DNA from: Atopobiaceae bacterium
GTDB taxonomy: Bacteria > Actinomycetota > Coriobacteriia > Coriobacteriales > Atopobiaceae
Assembly: GCA_902834555.1 (NCBI GenBank)
Contig: CADFJN010000002.1
Location: 1-64,000 of the forward strand
DNA length: 64,000 nucleotides
Direction: 5' to 3'
The position numbers and the translations under genes are program-made. The notes beneath the pieces were generated by a model. The model had not been told where the DNA came from. It made no database searches and saw nothing but the letters and a program-made list of their open reading frames with translations. How positions within the stretch are numbered: the first letter of the stretch is position 1; every line of letters starts with the position of its first letter. Below, in pieces: positions 35,334 to 43,963 of the stretch.

Positions 35334-35444
35334 GGAGCGACCATCCTGGGTTGCATATCATGGAAAAGAGCCGGTCCTCACGTGCAAGCCGGCACTTATG
35401 CCATCGTGCGGGACGGGACCAAAGGCTTGAACGACGACCAGGTA

Positions 35445-37028
35445 ATGCATGCAATGAGCGTTGATGACTCCTACCACGTGGAGCGTGTTCTCGCACATGG
35501 GCAGGGAGGCATAACCGAGCTTGTCACCCTGGACGGTACGGGCCCCTTCGTGCGCAAGCGCATCCCCGCAGCGCGTGCCCACCGAGGCGTCTGGGCAGCG
35601 CTCCCCGAGATTGACTGTGCACGCCTCCCCCACATCGAGGCAACGTACGAGATGCCCGATGAGTTCATCGTCGTCTACGACTACGTTCCCGGCGAAACCC
35701 TGGAGCAGCTCGTCGAGAGTCGCGGGAAGCTGGACGCCGCAAAGGCCCGACAACTGGTTGGCGAGGTCTGCCAGGCCGTCTCGAAGCTGCATGCCCACGA
35801 CATCGTGCACCGCGACATCACCCCCTCAAACGTGGTGGTTGCCGCCGACGGCGCTCACTTGATCGACTTTGGCATTGCGAGGCTTGGCTCCGAGGATGCC
35901 AAAGGAAATGAAGACCAGCTTGGGACCTGGGGCTTTGCCGCTCCTGAGCAGTACGGATTCGCAAAGACCGACGCCCGCTCGGATGTGTACTCCATCGGCC
36001 GGCTTCTGGGCTACCTCCTCACGGGCGTTCATCCCGAGGACAAGGAGGGCTACGAGCAGGCGCTTGCCTCTCCAGACGTGCCCGATGGCCTGCGCTCGGT
36101 TGTCGTCAAGGCAACGGAGTTCGAGCCCAGTGCGCGGTACCAAAGTGCGGCTGAGCTCGAGCGCGCGCTACACAACGCACCTGGCGAGAAGGACGGCACA
36201 ACTGTGGCCACCGCGGCCATACCACGCAGTGCCGCAGACGCACACCCCGCGTCCGCGCCAAGGCGAACCCGCACAATCGCCCTTGTGTGCGTTATTGCCG
36301 CCATTGCCGTGGTGGCGGTTCTTCTCGCCATGCGTTTCTTTGTGGCCGACAAGACCACCGGTTCCCAGGCTGCAAGCGGCAGCAGCGCCATATCAAGCGG
36401 CAACACAACCGTCGTCTCTGCACAGCCGGACGAGACAGACACCCAAGCAGCCGTGGGCGCCCTCTCCGTTGGCGAGTCACACTGGTCGACAAGTAACGGC
36501 AGCGTATATGCCGAGTACTCGCTCACGAACAACTCCGACCGAACGGTTACGTATCCCAGTGTTACCATCACCGGCTACGCGGACGATGGCAGCGTCCTCT
36601 TCTCGGACGAGCAGGTCCTTTCCGTCCTCGCCCCCGGTGAGACGGCGTACCAAAGCACCGTCCTCGACGGCTCAACGACACCCACACGCGTGGAGTTCGT
36701 GCCGGTCAAGCCCTCTGCGGACCTCCTGTCCGATGACACGGCTCCCTCGTTCTCTACCGCGAACGTATCGGCCAGGTCAAACGGCTACGGCGGAATCACC
36801 GTATCGGGCACCGTCACGCTGGAGAAGGACGGAACGACAAGGCTGCTGAGCAGCGATTACGGGGTCTGCCTCACCGCCATCCTGCGCGACGCCTCCGGAA
36901 ACATTGTGGGCGGAGGCGTCAACTTCCTCAGCTCTCACCCAGCAGAGGGCTCGAGCATTCCGTTCGAGGTGCCCATATTCGAGCAGGTTGACTATGCGAC
37001 CTGCGAGGTCCACGCACTTGCCTGGTAG
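35445..37028 (+). CDS. Membrane Ser/Thr protein kinase with extracytoplasmic domain
   Basis: Eukaryotic-like kinase of about 527 residues. The kinase domain (about 5-250) has the ATP-anchoring Lys in VRKRIP near 36, the catalytic loop HRDITPSN near 126-133 (Thr where Lys is usual, as in several bacterial kinases), DFGIAR near 150, and an APEQY activation segment. One membrane helix (about 282-305) precedes a Ser-rich linker and an FxLYD-like beta domain (about 335-430) with SLTNNSDRTVTYPSVTITGY. The start is uncertain between 35445 and 35454. It should sense envelope state and phosphorylate cytoplasmic targets, possibly the HTH protein or the SPFH protein. Confidence 0.85.
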   Translation: MHAMSVDDSYHVERVLAHGQGGITELVTLDGTGPFVRKRIPAARAHRGVWAALPEIDCARLPHIEATYEMPDEFIVVYDYVPGETLEQLVESRGKLDAAKARQLVGEVCQAVSKLHAHDIVHRDITPSNVVVAADGAHLIDFGIARLGSEDAKGNEDQLGTWGFAAPEQYGFAKTDARSDVYSIGRLLGYLLTGVHPEDKEGYEQALASPDVPDGLRSVVVKATEFEPSARYQSAAELERALHNAPGEKDGTTVATAAIPRSAADAHPASAPRRTRTIALVCVIAAIAVVAVLLAMRFFVADKTTGSQAASGSSAISSGNTTVVSAQPDETDTQAAVGALSVGESHWSTSNGSVYAEYSLTNNSDRTVTYPSVTITGYADDGSVLFSDEQVLSVLAPGETAYQSTVLDGSTTPTRVEFVPVKPSADLLSDDTAPSFSTANVSARSNGYGGITVSGTVTLEKDGTTRLLSSDYGVCLTAILRDASGNIVGGGVNFLSSHPAEGSSIPFEVPIFEQVDYATCEVHALAW

Positions 37029-37057
37029 ACCGGACGTGCAACGCGGCTTCACCACTC

Positions 37058-38230
37058 CTACAACCCCAGGACCTGGCGCTTCTTCGCGTCGAATTCCTCC
37101 TGAGTGAGAATGCCCGCATCAAGCAGCTCCTTGAGCTTCTTGAGAGTCTCCACCTGAGAGTCGATGGAGGGCTTGTCCTGCTCGCCTTTTGGCTGCGACC
37201 CCTCCGCCGCAGCGGGCGTACCTGCCAGCGAGGCATTCCTGGGGTCAAGCGACCCGGCAAGGTTCATCCCAAAGACCATCGCACCGCCGTCGCCCAGGCC
37301 GTTGTCCCTCACCCCCTGCGCAATAAGCTGCTGGGCAGAGATATCTGCGGCACGCTGAGAGACGTCCTCGTAGGCGCGCACGCCCATGCGCTTCTCGGAG
37401 AACTGCCGCACGAGCTCGCGCGACTGGTCGGAGAACTCGATGTTCTCGATGGCAACCGACACCAACTCAAGGCCAAAGCGCGTTGGCCACGTTCCGGCAT
37501 TGTCGCTTCCCTCGCGGATCTTCTCGCCAAGCGCCACCGTTTGCGATGGCAGCTGCGAGACGCGATACGTCGAGGAAAGCGCGTTGGCCGCGGCCACAAA
37601 CGACGTCAGGAACTCGCCTGTGAGCTGCCGGCGCGCGCGAGGGTCGTCGAGCGAGTACGACGAGCAGTTGGCAGGCACAAAGTTGCGGATGGTAAGCGTT
37701 GGGTCGCAGACTCTTACGCTCATCATGCCATAGGCGTAAATCTCAAGGTCGGCACCGTAGTAGAGGTCATTGTACGCAAGCGGGCCATGTGTCCCAAAGC
37801 GAATGCCGCGCAGCTCGCGCAGGTTGACGAAGGCAACCCGCTTGCTGTCGGGCGACATACCGCCAAAGCCGATTCTCTCGGCGGCCTGCTGGACGAATAT
37901 CCTGCCAAGCCCGCCTTCTGCGCGGTCCTTCTCGTCAAAGACGGTTGCCTGGCCATTACGGTACTCGTAGCCTCCCGGCGTAGTTATGACCTGCTCGATG
38001 CCCGCCTGGCTGAAGACAAACGCCGCCGTGTTCTCTGGCACATAGATTATCGAACCATTTGAGAGAATGTCCTCGGCACCGTAGTTGCCTCCGCGTCCGT
38101 TCTGGGAGTTTCTCCGCACCCCCGGCGTCACAAGCGTGTGCTCGTCAAAGTGGCCTGCAGTGATGACGTCTTTCCATTGGTCCGAAAAGACACCGCCAAT
38201 GGAGTCAAACGCTGCGTCGATGATGCCCAT
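37058..38230 (-). CDS. SPFH-domain protein with C-terminal SHOCT
   Basis: Protein of 390 residues. The main part (about 30-290) is an SPFH/band-7-like domain of the group often labelled virion-core or YdjI-like, with LVTPGVRRNSQNGRGGNYGAED-type N-terminal region and FGTHGPLAYNDLYYGADLEIYAYG. A disordered linker leads to a SHOCT motif at the C-terminus (LKKLKELLDAGILTQEEFDAKKRQVL). The name virion core is historical; there is no phage context here. Such proteins assemble at membranes in stress responses. It is convergent with the kinase and 18 bases downstream of the zinc-ribbon gene. Confidence 0.8.
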   Translation of the reverse strand: MGIIDAAFDSIGGVFSDQWKDVITAGHFDEHTLVTPGVRRNSQNGRGGNYGAEDILSNGSIIYVPENTAAFVFSQAGIEQVITTPGGYEYRNGQATVFDEKDRAEGGLGRIFVQQAAERIGFGGMSPDSKRVAFVNLRELRGIRFGTHGPLAYNDLYYGADLEIYAYGMMSVRVCDPTLTIRNFVPANCSSYSLDDPRARRQLTGEFLTSFVAAANALSSTYRVSQLPSQTVALGEKIREGSDNAGTWPTRFGLELVSVAIENIEFSDQSRELVRQFSEKRMGVRAYEDVSQRAADISAQQLIAQGVRDNGLGDGGAMVFGMNLAGSLDPRNASLAGTPAAAEGSQPKGEQDKPSIDSQVETLKKLKELLDAGILTQEEFDAKKRQVLGL

Positions 38231-38248
38231 GGTTGTCTCCTTGCCGGT

Positions 38249-38845
38249 CTAGAGGGTCTGTTTGGTATCGCAGTAGCTACAGGTGACCACCGTTCCCTTG
38301 CGCCCAACGATTGGCGCATGGCATCCCACGCAGCGCTTGGTAACGGTCATTGGACGCTTGGGCAGCTCGGCCTTCTTGCGCGGCTGTCCCGTGCCCCCAA
38401 ATAGCGCCCCAAAGGTACCCTTGGTCTCTTCCAACAGGTCGCCCAGCATGTCACCCGTCTCGCCGTCTGCGCCAATGCCGTCCAGGTCACCTACAGCAGC
38501 GCTCGAAATGGCCTGCTCCCAGCGCCTGGCGGCGCCTGCGGAACCACCTGCAAAGCACAGCGAGACGGTCTCGTCAGAAAATGCGACGTTAAGGACGTAG
38601 CTGTTGTCGACCTTGGTCACTGCGGTACGCGGCACCCCCAGGTCATCCAGCGCCTGCTCGAGCGGAAGCCGCTTGAGGTAGCGAGCCGTTCTAAAGGCTC
38701 CGTCGGGCACGGTCACGACAAGAACCAGGCTTTTGTTGGTGAGCACGACCTCGTCCAGGGGGTCCCTTCCCTCCTCGCTCACAAGGCTGACGTCGCTGCG
38801 CTGCAGAACGACAAACTCCCCCCGCTCAAGGTTGTAGGACTTCAT
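38249..38845 (-). CDS. Zinc-ribbon protein, function unknown
   Basis: Protein of about 198 residues. Residues 1-110 form a beta-rich domain (NLERGEFVVLQRSDVSLVSEE ... LTNKSLVLVVTVPDG) resembling PH-like lipid or protein-binding folds, then a linker rich in Gly and Glu, and a C-terminal zinc ribbon CVGCHAPIV...VTCSYC. The start at 38845 has GGGGTGATC upstream. It is first in a minus-strand pair with the SPFH gene, and its promoter carries the double palindrome. No enzymatic motif is visible. Confidence 0.72.
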   Translation of the reverse strand: MKSYNLERGEFVVLQRSDVSLVSEEGRDPLDEVVLTNKSLVLVVTVPDGAFRTARYLKRLPLEQALDDLGVPRTAVTKVDNSYVLNVAFSDETVSLCFAGGSAGAARRWEQAISSAAVGDLDGIGADGETGDMLGDLLEETKGTFGALFGGTGQPRKKAELPKRPMTVTKRCVGCHAPIVGRKGTVVTCSYCDTKQTL

Positions 38846-38925
38846 GATCACCCCAGAGGTCGAACGCGCTTGCCTCGATGTACACCAAGGCACCAGCAGA
38901 ACCAATCTTAGGAAACACGCCAAGA

Positions 38926-38983
38926 ATTACCTCAGTTGCCAACTGAAAACCGGTCGCGGAATTCAGTTGGCAACTGAGGTAAT
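38926..38983. repeat. Perfect 22-bp inverted repeat built from two operator-like palindromes
   Basis: Arms at 38926-38947 and 38962-38983 are exact complements, with a 14-base loop. Each arm contains the 15-bp palindrome TCAGTTGCCAACTGA (38932-38946, 38963-38977) also found at 35319-35333. Weaker pairing extends outward to about 38889 and 39025 (AACCAAT / ATTGGTT). It lies in the divergent gap between the zinc-ribbon gene and the DUF6591-like gene, where an operator would control both. Confidence 0.7.
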
Positions 38984-39063
38984 GGCCAGCACCCCTTCTC
39001 AGAATTGGTTCAGCAGTTGCGCAATCCAATAAACCCAAGTTCAAACACGAGAAAGGGGCATCC

Positions 39064-40164
39064 ATGGAATGGGAGAAGGCCAATGGCGCAGGCGGGTCTG
39101 GAACGTCGTCTGGCGGAGGGGTGCCCAAAGGGAAGAAAGGCGGCAAGGGCAAGGTCGTTCTTCTCATTATTGTCGCTTTGATTGCAATATTTATGATATC
39201 CCGATGCAAGGGCAGTTCGAACGATGCCAAGAACTCAAAGCTTGACTGGCCCTCGAACGGACTTGCGACGATGCTTCCCGAGCCTGGCACGGATAAGGGC
39301 AAGGTCGAGATCAACTCTGACACTGCATTCTCCGCAACGCTTGCCAAGTACTCGAGCAGCGACTACTCGAGCTACGTGGACGCCTGCAAGGAGAAGGGCT
39401 TCACGGTCGACGCTGACCAGATAGGCATTGGCTACGCCGCCTTTAACGAGGAGGGATACAAGGTCTCGCTTACCTATTACGACCGCAAGGAGGAGCTCAC
39501 CGTCCATCTCGAGGCGCCTGACGAGACGAGCACCATCACCTGGCCCACAAGCGGTCCGGGATCGCTGATTCCCGCTCCCCCGTCCACGCAGGGCTCGATT
39601 GTCCAGGATTCCTCCAAGGTTTACCACGTTAACGTTGGGGACATGGACAAGGATGCCTTCTCGGCATACGCCACGCAGTGCAAGGAAGCGGGCTTTGACG
39701 TGGACTACAGCAGCGGCGATACGTACTATCAGGCGAAAAACGCAGATGGCGCCAAGCTCCGCGTGGACTACAAGGGCGCCAACGTTGTATCCATCAGAAT
39801 CGACGCGTCTGAAGCAAGCTCAACCGGGGGCGATACAACCTCTAGCTCTTCCTCATCGAACTCTTCCACGACAACCGATTCGTCAGTCGTGACCCCGGAA
39901 TTCAAGGAGACGATGGACTCCTACGAGGAGTTCATGAACAAATACTGCGACTTCATGGTCAAGTATACTGGCGCAAACGCCTCCGACCAGGCAAGCATGC
40001 TCGCGGATTACACCGACCTCATGCAGCAGGAGTCCGACTGGGCCCAGCGCATGTCCGCCGTTGACGAGAGCACACTCAGCGACGCAGACGATGCCTACTA
40101 CATCGAGGTCCAGGCCCGCGTGAGCAAGCGCCTTATCGACGCGGGCGTGCAAATCCAGCAGTAG
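39064..40164 (+). CDS. DUF6591-like membrane protein
   Basis: Protein of 366 residues with a glycine- and lysine-rich N-terminus, one membrane helix (about 31-46), and an exported part made of two related units beginning near 60 (LDWPSNGLATMLPEPG) and 160 (ITWPTSGPGSLIPAPP), each ending in a segment like the DYYxAxxxGYKVxLxY-type strand pair. A Ser/Thr-rich linker (about 255-280) leads to a helical C-terminal domain. The double unit resembles DUF6591 proteins. Function unknown; its divergent promoter shares operator-like palindromes with the kinase gene. Confidence 0.72.
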   Translation: MEWEKANGAGGSGTSSGGGVPKGKKGGKGKVVLLIIVALIAIFMISRCKGSSNDAKNSKLDWPSNGLATMLPEPGTDKGKVEINSDTAFSATLAKYSSSDYSSYVDACKEKGFTVDADQIGIGYAAFNEEGYKVSLTYYDRKEELTVHLEAPDETSTITWPTSGPGSLIPAPPSTQGSIVQDSSKVYHVNVGDMDKDAFSAYATQCKEAGFDVDYSSGDTYYQAKNADGAKLRVDYKGANVVSIRIDASEASSTGGDTTSSSSSSNSSTTTDSSVVTPEFKETMDSYEEFMNKYCDFMVKYTGANASDQASMLADYTDLMQQESDWAQRMSAVDESTLSDADDAYYIEVQARVSKRLIDAGVQIQQ

Positions 40165-40185
40165 CAAAGACGAGACCGCATCGCA

Positions 40186-40222
40186 GAACCCCCTGGCACC
40201 CCACAGGTGCCGGGGGTTCTCG
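40186..40222 (+). terminator. Terminator after the DUF6591-like gene
   Basis: GAACCCCCTGGCACC (40186-40200) pairs with GGTGCCGGGGGTTC (40206-40219) as a nearly perfect 14-pair stem 21 bases after the stop; outer CGAGA/TCTCG bases extend it. The tail TCTCGTCT is weakly U-rich. Confidence 0.75.
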
Positions 40223-40282
40223 TCTAGGGAGGGCAGCTGTTAATGCTGCGCGCCCGTTTCTTCGAGCGGCTGTTTCGCAGCC

Positions 40283-40343
40283 GGCGCGAACCCCTCGCAC
40301 CCGGCGAGACCCCCCTCGCACCCAGCGCGAACCCCTCGCACCC
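40283..40343. repeat. Three tandem 20-21-bp GC-rich repeats
   Basis: Units GGCGCGAACCCCTCGCACCC (40283-40302), a variant (40303-40323) and AGCGCGAACCCCTCGCACCC (40324-40343) follow each other directly and abut hairpin copy F. They lie in the 488-base convergent gap between the DUF6591-like gene and nagA. No protein-coding signal is apparent there. Confidence 0.75.
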
Positions 40344-40444
40344 AAATCTGCGACTTAATAGCAGTTAGCTGGATGCGTCGCTGAGAAAAGCCGCAGGTTG
40401 GGACCTTGCCACGCCTTAAAGGATTGCTATTAACCCGCAGGTTT
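40344..40444. repeat. Long inverted repeat, hairpin family copy F
   Basis: Arms of 23 bases (40344-40366 and 40422-40444, about four mismatches; core TTAATAGCA / TGCTATTAA) enclose a loop of about 55 bases. Read on the minus strand the loop contains CTGCGGCTTTTCTCAGCGAC, nearly the same as copy D (34.7 kb), and the stem also resembles copy D. Confidence 0.68.
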
Positions 40445-40520
40445 CCTGAGCGAACCCGTTCGGGCGCACGTTCGGGACCTCTTCCAAGATCCCAAGAGCC
40501 GGCCCGCGACCGCCACCGCG

Positions 40521-40562
40521 AAAAAGAAAGCGGCTCCGGCGCCAGATTGACGCCGGAGCCGC
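40521..40562 (-). terminator. Terminator of the nagA operon
   Basis: GCGGCTCCGGCG (40530-40541) pairs perfectly with CGCCGGAGCCGC (40551-40562). On the minus strand the stem is followed by TTTCTTTTTC, as expected of an intrinsic terminator, about 90 bases after the nagA stop. Confidence 0.85.
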
Positions 40563-40652
40563 AGCTGTAGCGGAAATCTTGTCAAAAGCGGGCCTTCTGG
40601 AGCCGCATGGCGAGAAGAAGGTGCGCCGCAGGACGAGAAGGTCGCGCCGCAC

Positions 40653-41813
40653 CTACGCCACGGGCACCAGCTCGCCGCCAACGTAGGTCGCCGTGAGCGA
40701 CATGTCGGCCGCGTAGACGTTGAAGTCCGCGTTGCGCCCGGGCAGCATGCTGCCGCAGACGTCATCCACGCCCGCCGAGCGCGCCGCGATCTCGCTGCCC
40801 ATGCGAATGGCCTGCTCGGGCGTCACGATACCCCAGTCGACCATGTTCTTCACGCCCTTGGCAAGCGTGAGGACAGAGCCAGCGATGCTGCTCATGTCGG
40901 CAAGGTAGCAGAGGTCGTCCTTCATCACGACGGGCAGGCCGCCGCTCATGTAGTTGCCCTCGGGCATGCCACCGCAGGCAAGGCAATCCGTGATGAGAAC
41001 AACGTGGTCCCAACCCTTGGCGCGCACGAGCGCCGCGCACGCGGCGGGCTGCACGTGATGGCCGTCGCAGATGAGTTCGGCGTACGTCTCGTCCGTGGTC
41101 ATGGCGCAGCCGAGAACACCCGGCTCGCGCTGGTGCAGACCGCGCATGCCGTTGTAGGTGTGCACGAACACGGTGGCACCGGCGTCCACGGCGGCGATGC
41201 TCTCCTCGTACGTGGCGTCGGTGTGACCAAGAGCCGTCACCACACCCTCGGCGGCAAGGCGCGAGATGTACTCGGGCGCCTCGGGGTACTCGGGCGCAAG
41301 CGCGCTCTTGCAGGTAAGGCCGCGCGCCCTGCGCTGCCACTCCGCAAAGTCGTCGTACGAGGGCGGTACCAGGTACTTGGGGTTCTGGGCACCCTTGTGC
41401 TTCTCGGTGAAGAAGGGTCCCTCGAGGTAGATGCCCGGAATGCGGGCGCCCACAAAATCATCGTCGCGCTCGTCCACCGCGTCCGCGATGGCCTCGCACT
41501 GGTTGCCGATGTTCTCAACCGAGTCCGTGAAGGTGGTGGGCAGCCACGCCGTGGTGCCACGCTGCGCGAGGGCAACGGAGGCATCATTGATGCCCACAGG
41601 GTCGATATCGGTGGTCGCGTGGTTGTGGAAGCCGTGGATGTGGGTGTCAACCAGACCAGCGCCCACGTAGGCGCCCGCATAGTCAACGATCTCGCAGTCC
41701 GGCTTCTCTGTCGAGAAGGACCCAAAGCGACCGTCGGTGATGGTGAGGTAGCCCTCTCCGGTGAGCCTACCGGGAAGAACAAAGTGAGCGGCATGGACCG
41801 CATACGTTGCCAT
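40653..41813 (-). CDS. nagA: N-acetylglucosamine/galactosamine-6-phosphate deacetylase
   Basis: Deacetylase of about 386 residues that removes acetate from GlcNAc-6-P or GalNAc-6-P to give the amino-sugar phosphate. Seen are the metal ligand motif VDTHIHGFHNH (near 53), YLEGPFFTEKHKGAQNP (near 125), ALGHTDA (near 192), CDGHHV (near 245) and the catalytic Asp in LITDCLACGG (near 270). AGGAGAGATC precedes the ATG at 41813. It is last in the GntR-AgaS-NagA group; the neighbouring AgaS and tagatose-type enzymes make GalNAc-6-P a likely substrate. Confidence 0.93.
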   Translation of the reverse strand: MATYAVHAAHFVLPGRLTGEGYLTITDGRFGSFSTEKPDCEIVDYAGAYVGAGLVDTHIHGFHNHATTDIDPVGINDASVALAQRGTTAWLPTTFTDSVENIGNQCEAIADAVDERDDDFVGARIPGIYLEGPFFTEKHKGAQNPKYLVPPSYDDFAEWQRRARGLTCKSALAPEYPEAPEYISRLAAEGVVTALGHTDATYEESIAAVDAGATVFVHTYNGMRGLHQREPGVLGCAMTTDETYAELICDGHHVQPAACAALVRAKGWDHVVLITDCLACGGMPEGNYMSGGLPVVMKDDLCYLADMSSIAGSVLTLAKGVKNMVDWGIVTPEQAIRMGSEIAARSAGVDDVCGSMLPGRNADFNVYAADMSLTATYVGGELVPVA

Positions 41814-41862
41814 GATCTCTCCTTCCAGGGTCAAAGCCCTCGGTGCAGGGATAAGTTAACCA

Positions 41863-41873
41863 TGGTATACCCA
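41863..41873. promoter_or_regulatory. Candidate GntR/HutC half-palindrome before nagA
   Basis: TGGTATACCCA lies between the agaS stop and the nagA start. The nearly identical TGGTATATCCA occurs at 47581-47591 in the PTS/kinase divergent promoter. HutC-type GntR regulators bind TGGT...ACCA palindromes, so both may be sites for the GntR protein encoded nearby. Confidence 0.45.
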
Positions 41874-41896
41874 AGGCTCCCCGCACCGAAGCAGGA

Positions 41897-43066
41897 CTAC
41901 AGGCTGAACGGGTGAATGGTCACACCCTTGACCACGCGGTTGACGGTACCGGTGGGCGACGGGGTGTCGGGGGTGTTGCCAACCTTGATGGAGGCGTTAA
42001 TGGCAACAGTCTGCGCGAACATGACGTAGGGCAGCGCGAGGTAGGCCTCGGGAAGAAGCCCGTCGCCGTCAAACGAGAAGTTCTCGCCCTCAAAGTCGCT
42101 GCCGGTACGCTGCTGGACGCCCACCGTGGCCATGGCAATCTCGTCGCCCTTAATCTCGTTGAGGATGTCGAGGTCGTACTGGCGCGTGTAGGGGTCATTG
42201 CTCACGAAGTCAAAGACGAGGGTCCTGTCGTCCACAAAGGACTTGGGCCCGTGGCGGTAGCCCATCGAGGAGTCAAACGAGGTAGCAATGCGGCCGGCGC
42301 AGAGCTCGAGGATCTTGAGCTGTGCCTCGCGGGCAAGGCCCGAGAGAGACGCGGAGCCCAGGTAGGTCACGCGGTCGAAGTCACGGTCGAGCCATGCCTT
42401 GACCTCGGGCTCGCGAGCAATCACGTTACGGCCCATCTGGGCGGCGCAGGCAACCCAGGCGCGCTTGTCCTCGATGGGGGCCTGGTCAAAGATGAGCGCC
42501 GAGAGGAGCAGCATGCAGGAGTAGCTGCCCGTCATGGCAAAGCCCTTGTCGTTGGCACGCGGGATAAGCAGCGTGAGCGCACGCTCATCGTCCTTGGACT
42601 CCTGTGCGAGCCTGCCCTCGGGGGCGCAGGTCACGTTGAGGTAGAGAAGGTCCTTGGCAACCTGCCCCACGCGCTCGTAGGCAGCCATGCTCTCGGGGCT
42701 GTTTCCACTGCGCGCAAACGAGACCATGACCGTTGGGTCCTCGGGGCGCACGTAGTCGAGAGGGGCGCACACAACGTCGGTAGTGGCCACAGGCGCAAAC
42801 TCGAAGGCTTCGTTGTCACCAACGCGGCGCAGGTACGGCACGAGCGTGTCGCCCACGTACGCAGAGGTGCCGGCGCCGCAGAAAATCACGCGGGTACGGC
42901 GGGCGCCGCCCAGAGCGCGGGCCTTGGCGAGGAATTCCTGAATCGCCTCGAGGTTGTCCTCGTAAATCTTGAGCGTGTCCTCCCAGAGGTCCGGCTGCTG
43001 CATGATCTCCTTGGTGGTGATCTGCGCGCCCATCGACGTGAGCGTTGCCTCGTCCTTCTCGAACAT
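41897..43066 (-). CDS. agaS: AgaS-type SIS sugar isomerase/deaminase
   Basis: Double-SIS protein of 389 residues. The first SIS domain has VIFCGAGTSAYVGDTLVPYLRR (near 60-82) and VSFARSGNSPES (near 122); the second has VTYLGSASLSGLAREAQLKILEL (near 225) and a GYRHGPKSF motif (near 258) with the conserved His. In the AgaS branch these proteins act as galactosamine-6-P deaminase/isomerase, making tagatose-6-P. GAGAGGAGAAG precedes the ATG. Sits between gntR and nagA, fitting a GalNAc pathway. Confidence 0.9.
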   Translation of the reverse strand: MFEKDEATLTSMGAQITTKEIMQQPDLWEDTLKIYEDNLEAIQEFLAKARALGGARRTRVIFCGAGTSAYVGDTLVPYLRRVGDNEAFEFAPVATTDVVCAPLDYVRPEDPTVMVSFARSGNSPESMAAYERVGQVAKDLLYLNVTCAPEGRLAQESKDDERALTLLIPRANDKGFAMTGSYSCMLLLSALIFDQAPIEDKRAWVACAAQMGRNVIAREPEVKAWLDRDFDRVTYLGSASLSGLAREAQLKILELCAGRIATSFDSSMGYRHGPKSFVDDRTLVFDFVSNDPYTRQYDLDILNEIKGDEIAMATVGVQQRTGSDFEGENFSFDGDGLLPEAYLALPYVMFAQTVAINASIKVGNTPDTPSPTGTVNRVVKGVTIHPFSL

Positions 43067-43091
43067 GATCTTCTCCTCTCGGGGGCCTTCC

Positions 43092-43820
43092 CTAGCCCCG
43101 ATAGTGTGAAACCTTATATCTGAACTGGTCGGCTCGAGCCACGCTCCTGGTGTACTCGATGGCCGTGTTCTTCACGTTGAAGGTGGTGCGGTAGAGCTTG
43201 AGCACGGGTGCTGCCTCGCCAATGCCGAGAAGCTCCGCGTCGTCCTTGCGGGCAACGCTCGCGCAGAACTCCTCCTCTGCCACGCGGATGGTCTCGTGGT
43301 AGACCTTCTCCATGAGGTCGTAGAGGGGCTGCTCCTCGACGTCCTTGCGCGAGAGACCCAGGAACTCCGAGGCCGGCAGGTACGTGCGCTCGACCATCAT
43401 GGGGATGCCGTCCGCGATACGCAGGCGCTTCATGCGAATGACGTGGTCGCCAATGCGCAGCCCCAGGCAGGCGGCTATGTGTTTTGGCGCCTCCCTGGTG
43501 TCGAACTCAAGAACCACCGTGCTGGGGACCCTTCCCATGCTTCTCATCTGCTCGGTGAAGCTGTAGGTGCCCATGAGGTTTGTAGCCTCACGCACGGAGT
43601 CAGAAACAAAGGTGCCGCGCCCATGCTGCCTGCTGACAAGCCCCTGCCGCTCAAGCTCCGCAAGAGCCAGTCGCACGGTCGTACGCGAGAGACCGTACGT
43701 CTCGCAGAGCTCACGCTCGGAGGGAAGCATGTCGCCGGGGCCCATCTCGTTCTCGATTTTCTCGTGGAGAAGATCGACGAGCTGGTCGTAGAGCGGCTGC
43801 TTTCGCGAGATAGGGGTCAT
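43092..43820 (-). CDS. GntR-family (HutC subgroup) regulator
   Basis: Regulator of about 242 residues with a winged helix at the N-terminus (PLYDQLVDLLHEKIENEMGPGDMLPSERELCETYGLSRTTVRLAL, about 7-52) and a C-terminal UTRA ligand-binding domain (about 95-240) as in NagR/DasR/AgaR2-type repressors that sense amino-sugar phosphates. The ATG at 43820 has AGGACGGTGATGAC upstream. It separates the PTS genes from agaS-nagA and is the likely regulator of both. Confidence 0.9.
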   Translation of the reverse strand: MTPISRKQPLYDQLVDLLHEKIENEMGPGDMLPSERELCETYGLSRTTVRLALAELERQGLVSRQHGRGTFVSDSVREATNLMGTYSFTEQMRSMGRVPSTVVLEFDTREAPKHIAACLGLRIGDHVIRMKRLRIADGIPMMVERTYLPASEFLGLSRKDVEEQPLYDLMEKVYHETIRVAEEEFCASVARKDDAELLGIGEAAPVLKLYRTTFNVKNTAIEYTRSVARADQFRYKVSHYRG

Positions 43821-43920
43821 GTCATCACCGTCCTGAAAAAGGCGCGAGCACGCGTCAAGCGTACCCGCGCCACCTGTCATAGAACCCGCTGCGCACGTGT
43901 GCCGGATTGGGTTCCGGGCA

Positions 43921-43944
43921 CCCGGGGCGGCGGGCCGCCCCGGG
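43921..43944 (-). terminator. Hairpin between PTS IID and gntR
   Basis: CCCGGGGCGGC (43921-43931) pairs with GCCGCCCCGGG (43934-43944) through a two-base loop, 20 bases after the IID stop. A very stable stem without a strong T-run, so full or partial termination is plausible before gntR. Confidence 0.65.
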
Positions 43945-43963
43945 CACGCAGCAATTGTAGGGC

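Noticed and set aside
37058..38230. Possible prophage remnant because the SPFH family is often labelled virion core
   Set aside because: No other phage gene, integrase or att-like repeat is nearby; the label comes from a poxvirus similarity, and SPFH-SHOCT proteins are ordinary bacterial genes.
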